Below, piece by piece: positions 25,735-33,863 of a stretch of DNA of 64,000 nt. The translations under genes were made by a program, and so were the position numbers. The first letter of the stretch is position 1. Each line of letters opens with the position of its first letter. Origin of the DNA: Dorea_D sp963559605 (GTDB taxonomy: Bacteria; Bacillota; Clostridia; Lachnospirales; Lachnospiraceae); contig CAUWLL010000011.1 in NCBI GenBank assembly GCA_963559605.1, positions 1 through 64,000 on the forward strand, read 5' to 3'. Below the pieces are notes generated by a model that did no database searches, was not told where the DNA came from, and worked only from the letters and a program-made list of their open reading frames with translations.

Positions 25735-25977
25735 ATGGAAAATTCGCATCGTTTTTTTGAGAATAAAGAATGCAAATACTTTCCTTGTCATGAAGGCGTG
25801 GATGAGTTCAATTGTCTGTTTTGTTATTGTCCGTTGTATCATTTAGAGAATTGTCCTGGGAATCCAATTTATAAGGAGAGGGAAGATAAGAGGATAAAAG
25901 TGTGTAAAAATTGTACATTTCCTCATAAGCCTGAGAACTATGATAGATTGGTAGGAATAATAAAGACGGTACGATAA
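25735..25977 (+). CDS. Small cysteine-rich protein of cobalamin operons
   Basis: An 80-residue protein with ten cysteines in C-x3-FPCH-x9-CLFCYCPLYHL-x-NCPG and VCKNCTFPH patterns, fitting the 'cysteine-rich small domain' family that is often encoded at the end of B12 clusters. It could bind a metal such as cobalt or Zn or an Fe-S cluster. The ATG follows the cbiA stop by one base. Function of the family is not known to me. Confidence 0.75.
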   Translation: MENSHRFFENKECKYFPCHEGVDEFNCLFCYCPLYHLENCPGNPIYKEREDKRIKVCKNCTFPHKPENYDRLVGIIKTVR

Positions 25978-25996
25978 GAACATAGTTAAAATAGCT

Positions 25997-26187
25997 AAAA
26001 TTAATAGGAGGTCTGAACTGCATTCTTTATATGAGTCTTATAACCTAGCGCATTAAATAATTCCGCTTGCGCTTCGTGGAGTAGTTGTGAAAAAAGATGG
26101 AACAAGAGCAAATGTTTTTGTTGGTGAAAATGCTCCAGTATTCGAAATCACTATTAATCCACCTTTATTTCATACAGCAGAACTCTA
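25997..26187 (+). pseudogene. Decayed gene remnant
   Basis: A clean ribosome site (TAGGAGGT) is followed by only 12 open codons, a stop, and then a frame from about 26059 reading IPLALRGVVVKKDGTRANVFV and ending ...TAEL-stop at 26185-26187. The second piece looks like a beta-rich protein tail. Family not recognised. Confidence 0.35.
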
Positions 26188-26212
26188 AAATAAAGTTGGA
26201 TATATATAGAAT

Positions 26213-26242
26213 AAAAATGGCAGCGATTTAGCTGTCATTTTT
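26213..26242. terminator. Bidirectional terminator
   Basis: AAAATGGCAGC pairs with GCTGTCATTTT (11 bp, one G-T pair) around GATTTA, with a T run on both strands. It closes the cobalamin side and the leftward AraC gene. Confidence 0.8.
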
Positions 26243-26251
26243 GTATAGCAA

Positions 26252-27190
26252 TCAGGATTGATCATCACGATAGATTTTACTTGTTGTTCTAAATTTTTCG
26301 GCAATACTTTTTACAGAAGTTGCATAGTCCAAAGGTGACATTCCGGTAATGGCTTTGAAACGCTTCGAAAAATAAGGGAGCGAGCTGTAGGATAAAAAGT
26401 ATGCGATTTCGGTAAAGTTCATAATGCCATTTCGGATAAGTTCTTTTGCTTTTTCTATTTTCATTTTATTGAAATAATCAATCGGCCCACAATTTTTATA
26501 ATCGTCAAAGAGAGTATATAAAGAAGAGCGGCTTATAGAAAATGCATCGCAAATATTTTGTACCGTTAGTTGTTCGCAAATATGAGTTTCCATGAATGTG
26601 ATGATCTGTGTACACAACGTTTCCCGGGCGGTGTGCCGGCCGGTAGTAGGCTGGGTGGTGCGTTGCTTATGTATAGTTGTAGACGAATGATTTCGCCTGC
26701 AGTTAATTAGAAAAAGTTCCATAAATAAAAGGATAAGCTGTGGTGCGGCAAAAGGAATTTCAGGCTTCAGTAACACCTGCTCTACATATGGAAGGTGTAA
26801 TGGGGTTCGAAAGGTCTGACGGGCTTCTGCGATGATAAGAGAAATCAGATTTCGTTCATCATCCGTCAAATGAAAGCTTTTTTTTACAAAAAACTGAATC
26901 GCCGGTGAAAAAGTTAAAAATGAACAGGCTACTAAATTCAAGGGAGATTTTCCGATGGATTTGAATGCGTGAAATTCATTTGGCTGATGAAAAATTACAT
27001 CACCAGCATTCATTGTCACTTCGCGATCACCTGCGGTAACGGAAAGCACGCCGCTATCTACGTATAGAAATTCCCAAAAATTATGGGATTCTCCGTGGAA
27101 AACGAAATCTTTTGCATATTCAAAATAGTGAATTGTGATAATAGAATCGATTACAATTTCCTTTTTCAGGTAAGTATTTATATACGCCAT
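26252..27190 (-). CDS. AraC-family transcriptional regulator
   Basis: A 312-residue protein. An N-terminal cupin-like sensor (SHNFWEFLYVDSGVLSVTAGDREVTMNAGDVIFHQPNEFHAF, residues about 35-78) senses the inducer; a double helix-turn-helix follows at about 205-300 with VQNICDAFSISRSSLYTLFDDY and FTEIAYFLSYSSLPYFSKRFKAITGMSPLDYA, the AraC signature. Gene start lies behind AAGGAGGC. It is divergent from the sugar locus and likely its activator. Confidence 0.9.
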   Translation of the reverse strand: MAYINTYLKKEIVIDSIITIHYFEYAKDFVFHGESHNFWEFLYVDSGVLSVTAGDREVTMNAGDVIFHQPNEFHAFKSIGKSPLNLVACSFLTFSPAIQFFVKKSFHLTDDERNLISLIIAEARQTFRTPLHLPYVEQVLLKPEIPFAAPQLILLFMELFLINCRRNHSSTTIHKQRTTQPTTGRHTARETLCTQIITFMETHICEQLTVQNICDAFSISRSSLYTLFDDYKNCGPIDYFNKMKIEKAKELIRNGIMNFTEIAYFLSYSSLPYFSKRFKAITGMSPLDYATSVKSIAEKFRTTSKIYRDDQS

Positions 27191-27210
27191 TTTGCTTGCC
27201 TCCTTGGGAT

Positions 27211-27239
27211 ATTATAGCAGAAAATGGATAATATGACAA
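27211..27239 (-). promoter_or_regulatory. Promoter of the AraC-type regulator
   Basis: Minus-strand TTGTCA (27239-27234), 17 bases, TATAAT (27216-27211), 21 bases before the start codon. Confidence 0.65.
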
Positions 27240-27252
27240 CATTAAAGAACAA

Positions 27253-27287
27253 AACTATAAGCATAGTTGTGCATTATGATGTATAAT
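27253..27287 (+). promoter_or_regulatory. Promoter with operator for the GalNAc-type sugar locus
   Basis: A perfect -10 TATAAT (27282-27287) lacks a good -35; the -35 place is taken by an inverted repeat AACTAT-AAGC-ATAGTT (27253-27268). This is the layout of an activator-dependent promoter and may be the AraC-type binding site. Confidence 0.5.
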
Positions 27288-27349
27288 TCAATCAATAAAA
27301 AGAAAAATATAGACATTATAACTAAAGGTTTTTGGGAGAGAGGTAAGGA

Positions 27350-29236
27350 ATGATGATCATTGACGTGAATGATAGCCAGCTAGAATTAAATGAGAAAACG
27401 CTGCGGCTTTTTGTAAAAAAGGGAAATCAAATCTGGAAATTTAGAGAAGGTGCAAAATTACATATAGAATGTGAAGAAGCAACAGTAAATTTTGCTGATG
27501 CATCAAAAATTAGCCATAAAGAATTTGTTTCTGGTGTTGGGAGAGGAATTCAGAGTCATTTTTCAGGATTTGAAGTAAATGGAGAAAAAGTTCCATATGC
27601 GTTTGACACGATAGTATGGGTTGAATATGCGACCGAAAATGTATTTTTCGAGTGGATTCCTATTTGTGAAGAAGGACTTACAGTGAAGAGAGTGTATTGG
27701 CCAGGGGAAATGGAATTCGATGAAGCAAAAGATTCTTGGTATTCACTTTTAAATTGTCAACAGGGAGTGTTACTTCCAAATACATGGAAAACAGAGGTAA
27801 GCAAGGTTGTATTTGATGGTTTTTTTGAAACGGCCGGTGGATACATGCCATGGTACTCACAGATTCGCGACAAAGAAGGATATATCGCGATTTGCTTAAC
27901 ACCATGGAATGCAGGCTGGAAGGTGGAGCATCCTGAAAATGGACCATACACACATTTGGGAATGTACTTTGAGCCAAGCCTTGGAAAGATGGATTACCGC
28001 AGAGTGGTTCGCTACACATTCTTAGAGAATTGTGATTATAACGATATGTGTAAGGTTTACAGAAGCTATGTGAGAGAAGAAGGAAGACTTCGCACACTTG
28101 CAGAGAAAGCAATACAGAATCCTACGATCAATGATTTGATTGGATGTGCATTTGTACATAAAGGAATCAAAACAAAAGTTCAGAATGATTCAAGCTTCTT
28201 TAATCCGGAAAATCCAAATAAAAATGACAATATGATTACTTTTGAACAGCGTGAAAAAGAAATTAGAGAAATTCATGAACTTGGAGTGGAAAAGCTTTAC
28301 ATGCATTTAGATGGCTGGGCACAGCCAGGATATGATAATCAGCATCCAGACTATTATCCAATCTGCGAAGAGGCAGGCGGAGAAGAGGCAATGAAATCTC
28401 TTGTAGATACAATGCATGAACTTGGATATATGTTTGGGATTCATGATCAGTACAGAGACTATTACTTAGCTGCTGAAACATATGATGAGCATTTTGCGTG
28501 CAGACTTCCGGATGGAACAGTTCCGGGACATAATCGATGGGCGGGGGGACCACAAACATATCTTTGTGGAACACAGGCGCCATATTATGTAAAACGTAAC
28601 TTTGGTTATTTGGAAGAAAAAGGAATTAAATTAGACGGAGCTTACCTAGACGTATTCACATGTAATGAAGGAGATGAATGTGCAAATCCTCATCACAGAA
28701 TGACAAGAAAAGAATGCTACGATTATAGAGAACTTTGCTTTAGATATTTACTTTCTAAAGATATTCTTCCAAGCTCGGAAGAGGTAAGCGACTGGTGTGT
28801 GCCAAGCATGGTAATGTGCCATTATGCCCCGTATGAATTCATGACGGAAAAACCTGGTACACCAAAGAAAGGAGTTCCGGTTCCATTATTCAACCTTGTA
28901 TATCATGATTGTCTGATTGAACCATGGATGATGGATAAAGTAGGTGCAGATGAAGATTACATGTTATATGCCCTTTTAAATGGTGGTGCGCCGTATATTG
29001 TACGAGATGGTGCATATCCAAATACAGACGGGGCTTTCGATGGCGGTGTGGAATTCACGTTAGCTGAACAAAGAGATCGATGCAAGGTAGTTTCTGATCT
29101 TCACGAGAAAGTAGCAAAATTCGAACTTGTACGTCATGAATTTGTAGATGGAAATTATAGCATTCAAAGAAGCGTATTTTCGGATGGAACAACAGTTACT
29201 GTAGATTTTGAAAAGCAGACATATGTGGTTAGTTAA
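27350..29236 (+). CDS. GH129-like glycoside hydrolase (putative alpha-N-acetylgalactosaminidase)
   Basis: A 628-residue protein with no signal peptide, so cytoplasmic. A beta-sandwich N-terminus leads into a TIM barrel with KLYMHLDGWAQPGYDNQHPDYYP near residue 315, GYMFGIHDQYRDYY near 365 and KLDGAYLDVFTCNEGDE near 428-444. Asp434 (AYLD) and Glu477/478 (PSSEEV) fall where, as I recall, the Bifidobacterium bifidum enzyme NagBb (634 residues, GH129) has its catalytic Asp435 and Glu478. GH129 removes GalNAc from Ser/Thr-linked glycopeptides inside the cell. First gene of the locus. A related DUF5696-type hydrolase is the alternative. Confidence 0.65.
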   Translation: MMIIDVNDSQLELNEKTLRLFVKKGNQIWKFREGAKLHIECEEATVNFADASKISHKEFVSGVGRGIQSHFSGFEVNGEKVPYAFDTIVWVEYATENVFFEWIPICEEGLTVKRVYWPGEMEFDEAKDSWYSLLNCQQGVLLPNTWKTEVSKVVFDGFFETAGGYMPWYSQIRDKEGYIAICLTPWNAGWKVEHPENGPYTHLGMYFEPSLGKMDYRRVVRYTFLENCDYNDMCKVYRSYVREEGRLRTLAEKAIQNPTINDLIGCAFVHKGIKTKVQNDSSFFNPENPNKNDNMITFEQREKEIREIHELGVEKLYMHLDGWAQPGYDNQHPDYYPICEEAGGEEAMKSLVDTMHELGYMFGIHDQYRDYYLAAETYDEHFACRLPDGTVPGHNRWAGGPQTYLCGTQAPYYVKRNFGYLEEKGIKLDGAYLDVFTCNEGDECANPHHRMTRKECYDYRELCFRYLLSKDILPSSEEVSDWCVPSMVMCHYAPYEFMTEKPGTPKKGVPVPLFNLVYHDCLIEPWMMDKVGADEDYMLYALLNGGAPYIVRDGAYPNTDGAFDGGVEFTLAEQRDRCKVVSDLHEKVAKFELVRHEFVDGNYSIQRSVFSDGTTVTVDFEKQTYVVS

Positions 29237-29253
29237 AAAAAGGGGTGTAAAAG

Positions 29254-30561
29254 ATGGGGAAATGTATCACAGTTGCAATTGCAGGACTTGGCTCTAGAGG
29301 ATATGACGAGTACGCACAGGCACAGAAACAGTTTCCGCAAAAGATGAAAATTGTTGCAGTTGCGGATATTGATCCAGAAAAAGTTCAAATTGCTGCAAAA
29401 GAATTTGATATTCCTAAGAAACATTGTTATGGAAGCGCTGAGGAAATGCTGGAGCAGAAACGATTAGCGGATGTAATGTTCATTGCAACGCAGGATAGAC
29501 AGCATGTAGGACAGGCGATTCCGGCATTAAGAAAAGGTTACCATTTACTTTTAGAGAAGCCGATTTCTCCGGCACTTGAGGAATGCAGAGAATTGGTGGA
29601 AGTTGCAAAAGAGTGTAACCGACGAGTTGTTGTTTGCCATGTACTTCGCTATACGCCAATTTACCAGAAAGTAAAAGAATTATTGGCTGGTGGCGAAATC
29701 GGAGAAATCGTATCCATTATGGCGGCGGAAAATGTTGGCTGGTGGCACATGGCACATAGTTTTGTGCGTGGAAACTGGAGAAATTCAAATGAAACAAGCC
29801 CAATGATTTTGCAGAAATGCTGTCACGATATGGATTTATATATGTGGCTTGCAGGAAAAACTTGTGAATCTCTTTCTTCTTATGGAAGCACGTATCTGTT
29901 TAAAGAAGAAAAAGCGCCGGAAGGATGCGCGAAGAGATGCCTAGATTGTAAAATTGAAAATTGTCCATTTAATGCAGAGGATATTTATTTAAACAGTAAT
30001 ATTACAGGCGTCCGCTTTGGCAAAAAGGGGTGGCCGGGAAATGTGCTTGTAAATGGAGAAGTTACAGAAGAAAAATTAATCGAAGCATTGCAGACAGGAC
30101 CTTATGGAAGATGTGTTTATCATTGCGATAATAACGTTGTAGATCATCAGGTTGTTAATTTAAATATGACAGATGGGACAACAATGAGCTTTACCATGTG
30201 CGGTTTTTCATCTTCAATTGCAAGATATGCAAAATTCCATGGAACAAAAGGTGAATTAATTGTAAACATGGATTCGAATGTCTTAGATGCAAATGAAATC
30301 GTTTTAAGAAAATTTGGACCACAGGTAGAGGAAACAAGAATCGATGTATCCACATTATCAGATAATTTCTCAGGACATGGTGGTGGAGATATCAAGATGG
30401 TAGAAGAATTTCTAGATGTGTTAAGTGGGGAAAAAGAAGCAAGTCCATATGTAACATCGTTGAAAGTATCCACGGAGAGTCATTATTGTGCTCTTGCGGC
30501 AGAAGAGTCTAGAGTCAATGGTGGAAAGGTGATTGATTTGGAATGCTATCGTCATGAATAG
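29254..30561 (+). CDS. Gfo/Idh/MocA family oxidoreductase with Cys-rich insertion
   Basis: A 435-residue NAD(P)-binding enzyme: Rossmann start TVAIAGLGSRGYDEYA, VADIDPEK, LLLEKPISPALEEC with the family EKP, and KCCHDMDLYMWL where the catalytic Asp/His usually lie. Between the halves is an insertion with C-x3-C-x2-C-x4-C (EGCAKRCLDCKIENCPF, residues about 229-245) resembling a metal site. Roles in the family include sugar dehydrogenation and, in GH109, NAD-dependent alpha-GalNAc hydrolysis; with a GH129-like gene 17 bases upstream, the latter or GalNAc oxidation is plausible. Exact reaction unknown. Confidence 0.8.
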   Translation: MGKCITVAIAGLGSRGYDEYAQAQKQFPQKMKIVAVADIDPEKVQIAAKEFDIPKKHCYGSAEEMLEQKRLADVMFIATQDRQHVGQAIPALRKGYHLLLEKPISPALEECRELVEVAKECNRRVVVCHVLRYTPIYQKVKELLAGGEIGEIVSIMAAENVGWWHMAHSFVRGNWRNSNETSPMILQKCCHDMDLYMWLAGKTCESLSSYGSTYLFKEEKAPEGCAKRCLDCKIENCPFNAEDIYLNSNITGVRFGKKGWPGNVLVNGEVTEEKLIEALQTGPYGRCVYHCDNNVVDHQVVNLNMTDGTTMSFTMCGFSSSIARYAKFHGTKGELIVNMDSNVLDANEIVLRKFGPQVEETRIDVSTLSDNFSGHGGGDIKMVEEFLDVLSGEKEASPYVTSLKVSTESHYCALAAEESRVNGGKVIDLECYRHE

Positions 30562-30673
30562 ATGTGAAGGCCATAGTGAAAAGGCTTCATATATATGTTA
30601 ATCGCTCGAGGGTATGTGATTTGAGCGTTGACTATTCAAATTCTAAAAAATGAAAGAAAAGGAGAGATGTTTT

Positions 30674-31939
30674 ATGAAAAAGAGTTTGAAAAAATTAGTA
30701 GCACTTGGTTTAGTAGTGGTTATGGGTGCAGCAATGCTTGTAGGCTGCGGTGGAAAAAAAGGAGAAACAAAGGACGGAAAAACAGAAATTACACTTGGAT
30801 ACTGGGACAAAAACCAGAAAGTTGCTATGGAGAACTTGAAAGAGGCTTATGAAAAATCTCAGGATAAAGTAACAGTAAAACTTCAGCTTACACCATACAA
30901 AGAGTATTGGAACAAATTAGAAGCTTCAGCAACAGGTGGAACAGCGCCGGATGTATTTTGGGTAAATGTTCTTCATCTTGACAGCTATCTTGACGGACAG
31001 ATTTTAGCAGACATCACAGACGCTGTAAAAGGATCTGATATAAACGATGGTTTTGCAAAGGTACTTGTAAACAACTATGTTCGTGATGGTAAAAATTATG
31101 CTGTACCAAAAGATTTCGATACAAATGCTTTATGGTACAACAAAGAACTTTTTGATAAAGCCGGTGTTGCATATCCGACAGATGATATGACATATGAAGA
31201 TTTAAAGGCTCTTTGCAAAGAATTAAAAGATAAACTTCCGAAAGGCGTGTACCCATTTGCGTGTCCGGTAGACTTCCAGACATGGTACTACCAGACAGTA
31301 TATGCCAACGGTGGATACATTTTAAATGAAGATGCAACAGCTACAGGATATGATGATCCAAAAACACAGGAAGGTATTCAGTGCTGGATCGATATGATCA
31401 ACGAAGGATACGCTCCATCAGCAGCAGCGCTTGCTGAAACATCAGCAGACGCTATGTTCGAAGGACAGCAGGTAGCTATGAGCTTTGCAGGATCTTACAT
31501 GGTTCCTCAGTATGTTCAGAATGATGTGATCACAGATAAAATTGATTGTGTAGAAATTCCTTCATTCAACGGAAAAGAAGCAAACTGTATCAATGGACTT
31601 GGATATGCAGTATACTCACAGTCTAAAAATATCGAAGCAGCTACAGATTTTGCAATCTGGCTTGGAAGTACAGAAGCTCAGAAAATTCAGGGTGAGACAG
31701 GTGTTGTTATTTCAGCACGTACAGATTCCCAGAAATATTTTGCCGAAACACAGACAAAATACAACCTTGCCGCATATACAAACCATGCAGACAAAGCGTA
31801 CCCACTTCCAGTCTGCTTAAAAGCAGCAGAAATTTACGACTTAGAAGCAAAAGAAATTCAGAAGGCATACAATGGAGAAGCGCCGCTTGCCGAGGTATGT
31901 AAAGAATTAAAAACACAGGCTGATGCATTGTTAAAATAA
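30674..31939 (+). CDS. Sugar ABC transporter substrate-binding lipoprotein
   Basis: Start ATG 30674, nine bases after AAGGAGAG, gives 421 residues. Signal peptide ends in lipobox LVGCG near residue 21. The extracellular-solute-binding family 1 fold is supported by ITLGYWDKNQ, ATGGTAPDVFWVN, DGKNYAVPKDFDTNALWYNKELFDKAGV and MFEGQQVAMSFAGSYM. It captures oligosaccharide or glycopeptide outside the cell for the two permeases that follow. No ATPase is encoded in the locus; such CUT1 systems commonly share an MsmX-like ATPase. Confidence 0.92.
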   Translation: MKKSLKKLVALGLVVVMGAAMLVGCGGKKGETKDGKTEITLGYWDKNQKVAMENLKEAYEKSQDKVTVKLQLTPYKEYWNKLEASATGGTAPDVFWVNVLHLDSYLDGQILADITDAVKGSDINDGFAKVLVNNYVRDGKNYAVPKDFDTNALWYNKELFDKAGVAYPTDDMTYEDLKALCKELKDKLPKGVYPFACPVDFQTWYYQTVYANGGYILNEDATATGYDDPKTQEGIQCWIDMINEGYAPSAAALAETSADAMFEGQQVAMSFAGSYMVPQYVQNDVITDKIDCVEIPSFNGKEANCINGLGYAVYSQSKNIEAATDFAIWLGSTEAQKIQGETGVVISARTDSQKYFAETQTKYNLAAYTNHADKAYPLPVCLKAAEIYDLEAKEIQKAYNGEAPLAEVCKELKTQADALLK

Positions 31940-31954
31940 TAAGTAGGTGAAATT

Positions 31955-32881
31955 ATGGCTGAGAGCAAAGTTGCAGTGAAGACACCAAAGAAAAAGGTGT
32001 CTTCATGGAAGAAAAAAGATTGGATTGCGGCATATGTATTTATTGCGCCAGTAACATTAGGATTGGTTATATTTTATATATGGCCGTTTATCCAGAACGT
32101 TTGGTTCAGTTTCAATGATGTAAATAAGTTTAATATTGCCACTTTTTGTGGACTTGAAAATTACCAAAAGCTTTTAACAGACAAAGAAGTTTGGAGAGCA
32201 TTCTTCAATACATTAAAATATGTAGTTATAACAGTTCCAGTAGGGCTTTTCATGTCAATTTTGTTGGCAGCGCTTATGAATTCTAAAATCAAAGGAAAAT
32301 CCATTTATCGTACATTGTATTTCTTACCTTCCGTAACAATGTCAGCAGCAGTTGCACTTGTTTGAAAATGGATGTACAACGAAAAAATTGGTATTTTGAA
32401 TAACATTATTCGTGCATTAGGAGGAGAAGGTCATAGCTGGGTGACAGATCCCAAGACAGCGCTTTTTTGTATCATGTTAATTGGTATTTGGAGCAGTATG
32501 GGGTATAATATGATCATTTTGCTGGCTGGTATGCAAGGAATCTCAACTTCTTACTACGAAGCAGCTGAGATTGACGGAGCAGGACCGTTTGCAAGATTTT
32601 TCAAGATTACCATCCCAATGCTTACGCCGACAATTTTCTTCGTATTGATCACAGGTATTATAGGTGGATTTCAGGTATTCGATGTTGTATATATGATGAT
32701 CGGTACAACGAACCCTGCGTTCGAAAGTACACAGACAATGGTACAGATTTTCTACCGGGCAGCATTCTCGTATGGTACAAAAGGATACGCGGCAGCTATT
32801 TCAATTTTCATTTTTATAATTATTATGTTAGTAACTGTTGTACAACTCATTGTTCAGAAAAAATGGGTTAACTACGATTAA
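31955..32881 (+). pseudogene. Sugar ABC permease 1 interrupted by in-frame TGA
   Basis: Two frame-matched pieces (31955-32365 and from 32366 on) together make a normal 308-residue MalF/UgpA-type permease: first-helix AYVFIAPVTLGLVIFYIWP, then the conserved coupling loop with EAAEIDGAGPFARFFKITIPMLTP (EAA motif). At 32363-32365 TGA interrupts ALV-stop-KWMYNEKIGILN, where relatives have Trp (ALVW-x-WM). A single G-to-A change of TGG explains it. An internal ATG at 32372 has no ribosome site. The protein is probably truncated in this strain; sequencing error or read-through are the alternatives. Confidence 0.85.
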
Positions 32882-32892
32882 GGAGGAGAAGC

Positions 32893-33720
32893 ATGAGAGG
32901 AAAAGCAAAACTAAATCGATTACTTGTGCATATTGTCCTCCTGTCAGGAGTAATCTTTGTTGTATTCCCATTTGCATGGATGGTACTTACATCATTTAAA
33001 ACTCCAGGAGAAGCTATGTTGATTCCGCCAACTATTTTCCCAAAAGAGTTTGTAACAGAAGCTTATAGCGAAATTCTGACAGCGTTACCATTTGCACAGA
33101 TTTACTTGAATACATTTTTATCTGCAGTGATTACGACAGTTGTGCAGGTTGTATTTTGTTCTATGGCAGCATATGCATTTGGACGAATTGAATTTCCATT
33201 CAAGAATGCGATTTTCATATTGATTCTTTCTGTACTTATGGTACCGGGACAGATTTTCTTGATTCCACAGTACTTGATCATTCAGAAATTAGGACTTTTA
33301 GATACGCTTCCTGCGATTATTTTGCCAAACTTGTTTAGTGCATTTGGAACATTCCTTTTAAGACAGTTCTTTATGTCTTTACCAAAGGAGCTTGAAGAGG
33401 CAGCAGTTCTTGACGGATGTAACCGTTATCAGATTTTTGGAACAATCATGCTTCCATTGATCAAACCAGGTATTGTTTCCTTAGTAATCTTTACAGCAAA
33501 ATTTGCATGGAATGATTTCTTATGGCCATTGCTTGTAAATACTTCACCAGAAAAAATGATTCTTGGTCCAGCACTTTCGTCATTGCAGGGACAGTATACA
33601 ACACAGTATCCAATGCAGATGGCAGGTGCGGTTATGGCGGTTGTTCCATTGATCGTACTGTTCTTCATCTTCCAGAAACAGTTCATTGAAGGTGTAGCAC
33701 AGTCTGGTATCAAAGGTTAA
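32893..33720 (+). CDS. Sugar ABC permease 2 (MalG-like)
   Basis: A 275-residue permease with six predicted helices. VFPFAWMVLTSFKTPGEAM at the first helix and the coupling loop LPKELEEAAVLDGCNRYQIFGTIMLPLIKPG (EAA motif near residues 165-195) define CUT1 MalG-type permeases. AAGGAGGAG precedes the ATG. A terminator follows, so the GH31 gene has its own or weaker read-through transcription. Confidence 0.92.
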   Translation: MRGKAKLNRLLVHIVLLSGVIFVVFPFAWMVLTSFKTPGEAMLIPPTIFPKEFVTEAYSEILTALPFAQIYLNTFLSAVITTVVQVVFCSMAAYAFGRIEFPFKNAIFILILSVLMVPGQIFLIPQYLIIQKLGLLDTLPAIILPNLFSAFGTFLLRQFFMSLPKELEEAAVLDGCNRYQIFGTIMLPLIKPGIVSLVIFTAKFAWNDFLWPLLVNTSPEKMILGPALSSLQGQYTTQYPMQMAGAVMAVVPLIVLFFIFQKQFIEGVAQSGIKG

Positions 33721-33755
33721 TATATGCCGAATATTTCGGGAGACCTGAAAATTAA

Positions 33756-33786
33756 GGGGAGGGGGAATGAGACCCTCCCCATTTTA
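33756..33786 (+). terminator. Intrinsic terminator after the sugar transporter
   Basis: GGGGAGGG pairs with CCCTCCCC around GGAATGAGA, followed by ATTTTAAT. Confidence 0.8.
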
Positions 33787-33863
33787 ATATAATGGAGTTC
33801 ATTTATTTTGTATTGAGAGTTCTGAAGGAGAGCATTGGTTAAGGAAGGAAAGTTGATAAAGGC

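Noticed and set aside
30600..30626. Hairpin CGCTC/GAGCG between the Gfo/Idh gene and the binding-protein gene
   Set aside because: Only five base pairs with a large loop and no T run; not enough for a terminator or processing site.
32363..32365. TGA as a possible selenocysteine codon
   Set aside because: The family has Trp at this place, no redox function, and no SECIS-like hairpin follows.
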